Below, piece by piece: positions 9,246 through 15,851 of a stretch of DNA of 64,000 bases. Below the pieces are notes generated by a model. That model saw nothing but the letters and a program-made list of their open reading frames with translations. It was not told the DNA's origin and did not search any database. The stretch spans positions 58,631 to 122,630 of the forward strand of contig NZ_JABGCB010000003.1 in the NCBI RefSeq assembly GCF_013149295.1. The letters are read 5' to 3'. This DNA is from Novosphingobium sp. SG751A (lineage in GTDB: Bacteria > Pseudomonadota > Alphaproteobacteria > Sphingomonadales > Sphingomonadaceae). Made by a program: the position numbers and the translations under genes. The first letter of the stretch is position 1. The number at the start of each line of letters is the position of its first letter.

Positions 9246-10142
9246 TTACCCGCGCGGGCGGCTTTGGGCATAGCTGCCCAGCAGGCGCAGGTCCTTGCAA
9301 TGGAAGGCGACTTCTTCGAGCGCGCGGTCCACCGGTTCCTCGCCCGGCTTGCCCACGATATCGACAAAGAACATCGTGGCCGAGAAGGTGGCGCCCTTCT
9401 GATAGGATTCCAGCTTGGTCATGTTGACCCCGTTGGTGGCAAAGCCGCCCATCGCCTTGTAGAGCGCGGCGGGCACGTTGCGGACCTCGAAGATCATCGT
9501 GGTCATCGCGGTGCCCTCGATGGTCGCGGGATCGAGCGGGGCGCGGGCCAGCACGACAAAGCGCGTGGTGTTGTCGGCGGCGTCCTCGACATTATACTCG
9601 ACAATATCGAGACCATAGAGCGAGGCCGCCAGCGCAGGCGCAATCGCGGCGGCGGCCAGATCGCTCTGTTCCTTGACAAAGGCGGCGGCCCCGGCGGTGT
9701 CGGCATAGGCCATGGGCACGATGCCGCGCGCGCGCAGATAATGGCGCGACTGGCCCAGCGCCTGAGGATGGGAATAGGCGGCGGCGAACGGGCCCTTCGC
9801 GCCCGGCAGCGCCATCAGCGCATGTTCGATCGAGAGAAAATGTTCGCCCACGATCGACAGTCCGCTTTCGGGCAGCAGGAAATGGATGTCGGCCACGCGG
9901 CCATGCTGGCTGTTTTCGATGGGGATGATCGCCCGATCAGCGCGGCCTTCTTTGACCGCATCCAGCGCGTCTTCAAAGCTGAAACAGGGCAAAGGCGCGC
10001 ATTGCGGCGCATATTCCAGCGCCGCGCGGTGCGAGTTGCACCCCGGCGCACCCTGAAACGCAATCGCGCGTGCAGGATTTTCAGCGGCTTGGGCGGTCAG
10101 TTCTTTGACCTGGATCAGAGCGGGCGTAGGATAGCTGTGCAT
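9246..10142 (-). CDS. pheA: Prephenate dehydratase
   Basis: A monofunctional 298-residue enzyme that makes phenylpyruvate from prephenate in phenylalanine synthesis. The catalytic domain spans about residues 27-200, with IPIENSQHGRV, the YSHPQALGQ segment and the essential Thr-Arg-Phe in NTTRF (191-195). A C-terminal ACT regulatory domain starts near residue 213; GVNMTKLESYQ (238-248) is the phenylalanine-binding ESRP-like motif, here ESYQ. No chorismate mutase domain is fused. The first ~25 residues are a variable extension. The gene is divergent from the cytochrome c gene; 217 bases separate them. Confidence 0.95.
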   Translation of the reverse strand: MHSYPTPALIQVKELTAQAAENPARAIAFQGAPGCNSHRAALEYAPQCAPLPCFSFEDALDAVKEGRADRAIIPIENSQHGRVADIHFLLPESGLSIVGEHFLSIEHALMALPGAKGPFAAAYSHPQALGQSRHYLRARGIVPMAYADTAGAAAFVKEQSDLAAAAIAPALAASLYGLDIVEYNVEDAADNTTRFVVLARAPLDPATIEGTAMTTMIFEVRNVPAALYKAMGGFATNGVNMTKLESYQKGATFSATMFFVDIVGKPGEEPVDRALEEVAFHCKDLRLLGSYAQSRPRG

Positions 10143-10359
10143 AGCGGTCTGGCGCTTAGGCTGATTTTACGCCTCGCGCCAGTAGGCTTTGCCGATAGTC
10201 TGTTCGATGCGAATTGTATCGGGCATTGTGTCGGGTGTGGGCGGATTACTGGCGCGCGGATGAAATCCGCCTTGCGCTTGGGTTTCACGCTCTCTACACC
10301 AGAGGGCAAAACGGGTTTCGACACTCTGTCGCAACCCATAATGGGACGGGGCATTGTTG

Positions 10360-10965
10360 ATGAGCGGTCGTTTCAATACCATTGCCGGTTGGGTTTTGGG
10401 TTCTGCTGTGGTTGCGCTGGGACTATCCAGCCTGTCGGGCCACTATTTCCGCGCCGACAAGGAAAACCGCCCCGAAAACATGGGCTTTCCTATTGAAGGC
10501 GTGTCGGGGGCCAAATCCGGCCCGGCCGAGGCGCCGATCGAGGAACTGTTGGCCAAGGCGGACCCCGCCAAGGGCGCGCAGGTTTTCGCCAAATGCGCAT
10601 CGTGCCATACGATCACGGCGGGCGGTCCCAATGGGATCGGTCCGAATATTCATGGCATCCTTGGCGATGAAATCGGGCATGGGCGCGGGGGCTTTGCCTT
10701 CTCGGCAGGCCTGTCGGCCAAGGGGGGCAAGTGGGACTTTGCCCAGATGAACGAGTGGCTGAAGAATCCGCGCGCCTTTGCCGATGGCACCAAGATGACC
10801 TTTGCAGGCTTGGAATCGGCTGAGGATCGCGCGGCGGTCATGGTCTATCTGAACCAGCAAGGTTCGAACCTGCCCCTGCCTGCGGCTCCTGCTGCGGCGG
10901 CGCCTGCAGGCGATGCGGCGGCGGCTCCGGCCGATGCGGCCTCGGCGGCCGAAAGCGCGAAGTAG
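10360..10965 (+). CDS. Membrane-anchored class I cytochrome c
   Basis: Start ATG 10360 is preferred because GGGACGGGG lies eight bases upstream; an earlier TTG would add two residues. The 201-residue protein has an uncleaved N-terminal anchor (residues 7-26), a short linker and one haem domain with CASCH (Cys79, Cys82, His83). The Met ligand is in GTKMTFAG (Met146). The last ~35 residues are an Ala/Pro-rich tail. This is the CycM/cytochrome c552-like type that carries electrons from the bc1 complex to terminal oxidases in alphaproteobacteria. The bc1 genes petABC lie 9 kb downstream. Confidence 0.93.
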   Translation: MSGRFNTIAGWVLGSAVVALGLSSLSGHYFRADKENRPENMGFPIEGVSGAKSGPAEAPIEELLAKADPAKGAQVFAKCASCHTITAGGPNGIGPNIHGILGDEIGHGRGGFAFSAGLSAKGGKWDFAQMNEWLKNPRAFADGTKMTFAGLESAEDRAAVMVYLNQQGSNLPLPAAPAAAAPAGDAAAAPADAASAAESAK

Positions 10966-11510
10966 CATCCGGGCATTTCCAGCGGGCATTTCCAGCGGGC
11001 ATGGCAAATGCCCGCTGGCCACAAGACCGGCGGTTGGCTTGAGAGATCAGGCCGACACCGTGGGCGCCCTTGAACACCGGGCGCGAAAGGGCCGCGTGCG
11101 CGTGCGAATGATCGGGTAGCCGCCTTGCTTCACAGCCCGATTCGGCCCCATCGGCGGATCGGGCGGTCATGACAGGTGGGCTCGCAAGGCCTGCCATGAC
11201 GGTGCTTGGCCCGTCCCTCCGGTTGGCGCTTTGCGGCGTGGTCCACGGCTTGATTAACCCTTTCGCCATGATCCCGGCCCAACGGCGCCGGCCTGAATTA
11301 CCGCATCGGTCCTTATGCATCAGGGCGGTTGCGGATGGCAGGGTAAATAACCCATATGGTTTCGTGTAGGACAGATTTTTCTTATTGCGAATTGGTTCAG
11401 GTCAACGCAAGCTACCCTCGATCCGGCGCATGGGGGTTGAAACAGGGCGCCGATTCGCGGCAAACTATGTCTATTCCATCAGTAGAGATATAAGCACAGG
11501 AGATGGTCCA
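10966..11510. other. 545-bp intergenic stretch without a convincing gene
   Basis: No reading frame here has a ribosome site or recognisable product. It holds the direct repeat ATTTCCAGCGGGC (twice, near 10975-11000), whose second copy forms a perfect 11-bp hairpin (10992-11002 with 11008-11018). The GC content drops towards 11340-11490, where the promoter of the small gene at 11511 is expected. I could not assign promoter hexamers. Confidence 0.5.
10992..11018. repeat. Perfect 11-bp hairpin after the cytochrome c gene
   Basis: CCAGCGGGCAT (10992-11002) and ATGCCCGCTGG (11008-11018) pair perfectly around GGCAA, 26 bases after the cytochrome stop. No T-run follows, so it would be a 3' end stabiliser or a Rho-type end rather than a classical terminator. 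Confidence 0.6.
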
Positions 11511-11672
11511 ATGGCACAAGCATGGAGCGCCGATTTTCTGATCCGCCGTATCGATCGCTGCTATCTGCTGGCCGCCTGCGCCCGGCACCCGGAAAAGCGC
11601 GACCGCCATCTGAAGCGCGCCCGCCACTATCGCAGCGTGCTGGCCGATACGCAGGAACTGGCTCTGGCCTGA
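11511..11672 (+). CDS. Small basic protein of unknown function (53 aa)
   Basis: A 53-residue frame beginning MAQAWSADFLIRRIDRCYLL. I trust it for three reasons. AGGAGA stands eight bases before the ATG. The composition is helical and charge-patterned (R/H-rich middle, HLKRARHYRSVLADTQ). A strong terminator follows 24 bases after the stop. The protein is probably one or two amphipathic helices and could bind nucleic acid or another protein. I do not recognise the family. It is a lone small transcript between a 545-bp gap and a repeat element. Confidence 0.7.
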   Translation: MAQAWSADFLIRRIDRCYLLAACARHPEKRDRHLKRARHYRSVLADTQELALA

Positions 11673-11695
11673 TTTACCGCAGGCGTTTTCCCATC

Positions 11696-11734
11696 AAGGG
11701 CCGCGTGGGGCATGACGCCTTGCGCGGCCTTTTT
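11696..11734 (+). terminator. Rho-independent terminator after the 53-aa gene
   Basis: AAGGGCCGCG (11696-11705) pairs with CGCGGCCTT (11723-11731) with one bulged G, and T5 follows at 11730-11734. Confidence 0.8.
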
Positions 11735-11770
11735 GGTGTTTGATGGGTTTGGGGGTTTTGAGATTTAAGA

Positions 11771-11852
11771 TGCCTCCGGCGGGCAAAGGGCGGGGGCCCT
11801 TTGCAATCCCGTTACTGTATGCGTTGCGGCGGGATTGCCGCGTTGTGTTTTG
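11771..11852 (+). repeat. Palindromic intergenic repeat, copy A
   Basis: It begins TGCCTCCGGCGGGCAAAGGG, continues through a GGGC..GCCC hairpin and TTGCAATCCCGTTACTGTAT, and ends near CGTTGTGTTTT. The same block recurs inverted at 12521-12565 and 14911-14961, and in part at 14751-14799. All copies are intergenic. Confidence 0.85.
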
Positions 11853-11974
11853 AGGCGATGTCGGGAAGGGCAGATAAGCCGCTTCGCGGGAAGAAAAGAG
11901 ATGTTCCGGACATGGTGCCAAAGGCGGCATTAAAATGACTTGACCTGTGGCCATGGCTACCACCTAAATTGGCC

Positions 11975-12409
11975 ATGACCGACGACATGTCCGATGAAGA
12001 TGAAGAACGCTGGTGCGCGGAGCAACGAGCCAACGTTATGGCTTATCTTGCTGACGAGAAATGCGCCTCGACAGGTGTTGGCGAATGGCCTGCTTGGCAT
12101 ATGGCGCCAATCCTGTCGGTGTGGGCTGTTGAAAGCGCAGAACACCCCGGTTCCGTCGGATGGTGGGCAGTATCCGGTGATTTTCCAATGGACTACACTG
12201 AATGTCGTGGCGAGCGTCACCCGCGACAAGGCCTGCGTGACATCGGGCGGCGTTGGCAGATTGCTGCGGAAAAGTGGCTGAAGGAGGAGACTTTCGACAG
12301 CTGGCAATTGGGCGGCGGCAAGCGCCATGCAGAGTTAGCCCCTCTTCTTGCCGCGCGTGCGAAAATGTTTCTGGAGTTCGCCGGGGATGATGAGAACTGG
12401 GACGAGTAA
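11975..12409 (+). CDS. DUF4826-like cytoplasmic protein
   Basis: A 144-residue acidic protein starting MTDDMSDEDEERWCAEQR. An in-frame TTG six bases upstream is a less likely start. It contains PAWHMAPILSVWAVES, PGSVGWWAVSGDFPMDY and a C-terminal RRWQIAAEKWLKEE, a pattern I associate with DUF4826, a family of unknown function. No signal peptide or membrane segment is seen. The gene is bracketed by two inverted copies of the intergenic palindromic repeat (11771 and 12521), so it stands as an isolated unit. That bracketing may mean it moved as a block, but base composition is not strikingly different. Family name is moderately sure. Confidence 0.75.
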   Translation: MTDDMSDEDEERWCAEQRANVMAYLADEKCASTGVGEWPAWHMAPILSVWAVESAEHPGSVGWWAVSGDFPMDYTECRGERHPRQGLRDIGRRWQIAAEKWLKEETFDSWQLGGGKRHAELAPLLAARAKMFLEFAGDDENWDE

Positions 12410-12520
12410 ATAGCGTCAGCTCCCCCTAACGTTCCGTACATTTTCCGGCCGCACAGCGGCTTTCAAAACCCGCCACATTGCGGCCCAGCGCCGCGCCGAA
12501 TCCCTGGCACGACAAAGACA

Positions 12521-12565
12521 GCAACGGGATTGCAAAGGGCCGAGGCCCTTTGCCCGCCGGAGGCA
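12521..12565 (-). repeat. Palindromic intergenic repeat, copy B (inverted)
   Basis: Reverse-strand copy of the repeat: AACGGGATTGCAAAGGGC, then a CGAGGCCCTTT arm and GCCCGCCGGAGGCA. It lies between the convergent ends of the DUF4826 gene and the UDP-sugar epimerase gene. Confidence 0.85.
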
Positions 12566-12593
12566 TCATCGCGCAGCGATCAACGCCCCCAAA

Positions 12594-13592
12594 TCAAACC
12601 CCATGATATTCCTTATACCACTCGATAAACTTGGGCACGCCAACGTCGATGCTGGTTGTCGGCGCGTATCCGTGGTCGCGGGCGATGGCGTCGATGTCGG
12701 CGAAGGACTGGCGCACGTCGCCCGGCTGCATGGGCTGGAAGTCGATGATGGCTTTTTTGCCGATCTGTTCTTCGAGGATTTCGACCACGCGCATCAGGTG
12801 TTCGCTGGAATGGTTGCCGATGTTGTAGAGGCGGTGGGGTTTGGTCGATCCGCCGGCCTTTTCAAGCCCATCGTCGGGGGCGGGGTTGTCTAGGGAGGCC
12901 ATGACGCCGGCGATGATGTCGTCGATATAGGTGAAGTCGCGGTACATGTCGCCGTTGTTGAAAACGGGGATGGGCTGGCCCGCCGCAATGTTCTTGGCAA
13001 AGATCCACATCATCATGTCGGGGCGGCCCCACGGACCATAGACAGTGAAGAAGCGCAGGCCCGTCAGCGGCAGGCGATAGAGATGGGCGTAGGTTTCGCT
13101 CATCAGCTCGTCGGCCTTTTTGGTGGCGGCATAGAGGCTGATGGGCTGGTCGACGCGGTCTTCGACGGCGAAGGGCAGCTTGGTGTTGCCGCCATAGACC
13201 GAGGAGGAGGAGGCATAGACCATGTTTTCCACGCCCCGGTGCCGCCCGATTTCGAGCATGTTGAGGTGCCCGGCAAGGTTGGAGTGCAGATAGGCGTGGG
13301 GGTTGGTGATCGAATAGCGCACGCCCGCCTGCGCGCCCAGATGGACGATGCGGTCGAATTCGAGGCCCGCAAGCGATTCGACCAGCGGTTCGTATTGCGA
13401 GAAATCCTGTCGCACGAAGGTGAAGCGATTGCCGCCCAACTCACGCAGGCGGGCGAGGCGAGCTTCCTTGAGCGTCACGTCATAATAATCGTTGACCATG
13501 TCGAGGCCGATCACGCTGTCGCCGCGCGCCAACAGTTTGACCGCAAGGCTGTAGCCGATGAAACCCGCCGCGCCCGTAACCAGAACCTTCAT
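12594..13592 (-). CDS. NAD-dependent UDP-glucuronate 4-epimerase-like enzyme
   Basis: The start is placed at the ATG giving MKVLVTGAAGFIG, with the NAD-binding GxxGxxG at residues 7-13; upstream codons overlap a perfect inverted repeat and are not protein-like. The 332-residue extended SDR has the Ser-Tyr-Lys set in SSSVYGG and SLYAATKKADE (Tyr154, Lys158). It also has LTGLRFFTVYGPWGRPDMM, the signature of UDP-glucuronate 4-epimerases (UDP-galacturonate formation) involved in capsule, exopolysaccharide or LPS sugar supply. It is a monocistronic gene: convergent with the DUF4826 gene and divergent from the aldolase gene. Substrate is inferred from family likeness only. Confidence 0.9.
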   Translation of the reverse strand: MKVLVTGAAGFIGYSLAVKLLARGDSVIGLDMVNDYYDVTLKEARLARLRELGGNRFTFVRQDFSQYEPLVESLAGLEFDRIVHLGAQAGVRYSITNPHAYLHSNLAGHLNMLEIGRHRGVENMVYASSSSVYGGNTKLPFAVEDRVDQPISLYAATKKADELMSETYAHLYRLPLTGLRFFTVYGPWGRPDMMMWIFAKNIAAGQPIPVFNNGDMYRDFTYIDDIIAGVMASLDNPAPDDGLEKAGGSTKPHRLYNIGNHSSEHLMRVVEILEEQIGKKAIIDFQPMQPGDVRQSFADIDAIARDHGYAPTTSIDVGVPKFIEWYKEYHGV

Positions 13593-13599
13593 TGCCCAG

Positions 13600-13652
13600 A
13601 ACCCTTTGTTAGCTTTGCCGCTCTCATATCGGGGCAAAGCTAACAAAGGGTT
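13600..13652. repeat. Perfect 20-bp inverted repeat in a divergent promoter region
   Basis: Arms 13600-13619 and 13633-13652 are exact reverse complements (AACCCTTTGTTAGCTTTGCC) with a 13-bp spacer. The left arm begins eight bases upstream of the epimerase ATG and the right arm ends 58 bases before the aldolase-like ATG. On the minus-strand transcript it would form a stable hairpin just before the epimerase ribosome site. Confidence 0.9.
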
Positions 13653-13710
13653 GGAGTCTGGTCCATCCGGCGTATTGACGCGCCCCGGCGGCGTCCGCAC
13701 AAACGCCCCC

Positions 13711-14712
13711 ATGCCATTCATGTCCGACAATGCCGCCCCCGTTCACCCCGCCGTATGGTCCGCGATGAAGGCCGCCGACGGGCCACAGCCTCCCTATGAC
13801 GGCGACAATCTGAGCGCCGCGCTTGATGACGCCTTTTCCGCGCTGTTCGCCCGGCCATGCAGCGCGATCTGGGTGGCCAGCGGGACGGCTGCCAATTGCC
13901 TCGCGCTGGCCGCGATGGCGCCGCCCTATGGCGCGGTGCTGTGCCACGAACTGGCCCATATCGAGCGGGACGAATGCGGGGCGCCCGGGTTCTTTACGCA
14001 TGGGGCGAAACTGATTCTGGCGGGCGGGGATCATGCGAAAATGACGCCCGAGAGTGCCGGTGCGCGGCTGGCCAGGGTGGGCATGGGGGTGGAGCACACG
14101 CCCGTCACCGCGCTGTCCATTACCCAGGCCAGCGAAGCGGGATGCGTCTATACGCCCGGCGAGGTGGCGGCGATGGGTGCGCTGGCGCGGGAAAAGGGGC
14201 TGCGTTTCCATATGGATGGCGCGCGCTTTGCCAATGCGGTGGCATATCTGGAATGCTCGCCCGCGGCGGCCAGTTGCGAGGGCGGGGTCGAGGCGCTCTC
14301 CTTCGGCTTTGTCAAAAACGGCGGGATGGGGGCCGAGGCGCTGGTCTTCTTCGCCCCCGACATGATCGAGGCTACCCGCTATAACCGCAAGCGCGCCGGG
14401 CATCTGCAATCCAAGGGCCGCTATCTGGCGGCGCAGATCCTCGCCATGCTGAAGGGCGACCTGTGGCTGGACAATGCCCGCCGCGCCAATGCGGCGGCGG
14501 CTGAAATCGCGGCGGCGGCGGGCGAAAGGCTGGTCCATCCGGTGGAGGCGAATGAGGTGTTTGTGCGCCTGAATGCGGCGGAAAGGGCGGCTGTGCGGGG
14601 GGCGGGCTTTGCCTTTTATGACTGGGACGAGGCGACCGCGCGTTTCGTTACCGCGTGGAACAGTGAGGATGAGGAAGTGATGGCTTTGGCGAAGGCGTTG
14701 CGGGGGGTGTGA
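13711..14712 (+). CDS. ltaE: Low-specificity L-threonine aldolase / beta-eliminating lyase
   Basis: A PLP enzyme of the threonine aldolase fold that cleaves beta-hydroxy amino acids such as L-threonine to glycine and aldehyde. From ATG 13711 it has 333 residues; a second in-frame ATG at 13720 is equally possible, and neither has a strong ribosome site. Visible features are VASGTAAN (cofactor phosphate region), the aspartate in HMDGARFANA (167-176), and the Schiff-base lysine in SFGFVKNGGMG (Lys202). The usual motif is SFxxTKN, so Val replaces Thr. The gene is convergent with the SDR gene, with a large nested palindrome between them. Confidence 0.87.
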   Translation: MPFMSDNAAPVHPAVWSAMKAADGPQPPYDGDNLSAALDDAFSALFARPCSAIWVASGTAANCLALAAMAPPYGAVLCHELAHIERDECGAPGFFTHGAKLILAGGDHAKMTPESAGARLARVGMGVEHTPVTALSITQASEAGCVYTPGEVAAMGALAREKGLRFHMDGARFANAVAYLECSPAAASCEGGVEALSFGFVKNGGMGAEALVFFAPDMIEATRYNRKRAGHLQSKGRYLAAQILAMLKGDLWLDNARRANAAAAEIAAAAGERLVHPVEANEVFVRLNAAERAAVRGAGFAFYDWDEATARFVTAWNSEDEEVMALAKALRGV

Positions 14713-14728
14713 AGAAGGAAAGGATGAT

Positions 14729-14961
14729 GCGAGGGACTCGTCCCTCGCGCTCCCGTTACTGTATGCGTGGCGCATAGGGCTTAGCGTTGTGTGTCGGACG
14801 CGCCCAAGGAATATAGAGCCTGCGGCGCCTCAGGCAGGAGTTCGCCGCGCCGCAGGCTTTCAAACCCCAACATTACGTCCGACACACAACGCCGAACCCG
14901 TGGCACACCCTATACAGTAACGGGATTGCAAAGGGCCCCCGCCCTTTGCCCGCCGGAGGCA
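14729..14961. repeat. Nested palindromic repeat element (copies C and D of the family)
   Basis: Four concentric or adjacent stems: GCGAGGGAC/GTCCCTCGC (14729-14737 with 14740-14748); outer 13-bp arms 14752-14764 with 14912-14924; middle 16-bp perfect arms 14784-14799 with 14877-14892; inner 11-bp arms 14817-14827 with 14848-14858. The right end (14911-14961) is an inverted copy of the repeat at 11771. It sits between two convergent gene ends. Confidence 0.88.
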
Positions 14962-14971
14962 ATAAAAACGC

Positions 14972-15760
14972 CTATATAACCCCGCCTTCCTCTTCCCAAA
15001 TCGCCCGCAACCCCGCGCGATAATCGGCAAACACCGGCCGCCATCCCATCACCCGCCGGGCCTTGCCGTTGGCCACGCGGCGGTTCTCGGCATAGAAGGC
15101 GCGCGAGGCGGGGGGCACATCCTGCGCGGCCAGCAGGGGGGGCAGGGGGAGGCCGGAGATCCGGCAGGCTTCCTCGATCACGGCGTTTTGCGGGGCGGGC
15201 ATGTCGTCGGCGATGTTATAGGCGCCGGGCGGGGCGGACAGGGCGGCATGAGCGGCCCCGGCGATATCCTCCACATGGATGCGGCTGAAGATCTGGCCGG
15301 GCAGATCGACGCGGTGGGCGCGGCCTTGCGCCACGCGGTCGAAGGCGGATCGTTTCGGCCCATAGATCCCCGGCAGGCGCAGCACCCGCGCCCCGCGATC
15401 CAGCCATGCCGCATCGGCCCGCGCCCGCGCGCTGCGCCGCCCGAGGCCCACGGGGGCGCTTTCATCCACCCATGCCCCGCCGCAATCGCCATAGACCCCG
15501 GTGGAGGACAAATATCCCAGCCAGCCCACCCCGCCCAGATCCGCGCCATAGCGCGCCAGCACCGGGTCAACCTCTTCGGCCGGCGGCACGCTGGACAAAA
15601 CCGCGTCGGCGCGCTCCAGCGCGGCGCGCACCGCGTCTTCATCGGCGAAATCCATCGTGCCCGCGCTGCCTGTGGCCTCGATATGCCAGCCGTCAGCGGC
15701 CAGGCGGCGGGCGATTGCGCGGGCGCTATAGCCCAGACCAAAGATCAGCATGGTTTTCAT
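14972..15760 (-). CDS. NAD(P)-binding SDR/epimerase-like protein (YeeZ type)
   Basis: A 262-residue Rossmann protein. The start at 15760 gives MKTMLIFGLGYSARAIARRL, placing the dinucleotide-binding strand at the N-terminus; an ATG at 15772 would add MIAP and cannot be excluded. Further SDR-like features are YLSSTGVYGD, the LRLPGIYGPKRSAFD segment and IHVEDIAGAAHAAL. The canonical YxxxK is absent: the Tyr of GVYGD is not followed by a matching Lys. It may therefore be a binding or atypical reductase protein, as for E. coli YeeZ. Its reaction is unknown. It is divergent from pepN, with a 16-bp tandem repeat in between. Confidence 0.8.
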   Translation of the reverse strand: MKTMLIFGLGYSARAIARRLAADGWHIEATGSAGTMDFADEDAVRAALERADAVLSSVPPAEEVDPVLARYGADLGGVGWLGYLSSTGVYGDCGGAWVDESAPVGLGRRSARARADAAWLDRGARVLRLPGIYGPKRSAFDRVAQGRAHRVDLPGQIFSRIHVEDIAGAAHAALSAPPGAYNIADDMPAPQNAVIEEACRISGLPLPPLLAAQDVPPASRAFYAENRRVANGKARRVMGWRPVFADYRAGLRAIWEEEGGVI

Positions 15761-15772
15761 AGGGGCAATCAT

Positions 15773-15814
15773 AATCGGAAATGCGGTTAATCGGAAATGC
15801 GGTTAATCGGAAAT
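15773..15814. repeat. Tandem repeat of a 16-bp unit (2.6 copies)
   Basis: AATCGGAAATGCGGTT is repeated at 15773-15788 and 15789-15804, with a partial third copy at 15805-15814. It fills the 5' region of the SDR gene and the upstream side of pepN, 38 bases before the pepN start. Confidence 0.9.
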
Positions 15815-15851
15815 ACTGGCATTCGGAAAGGCTTGGCCACATAAGGAAGGC

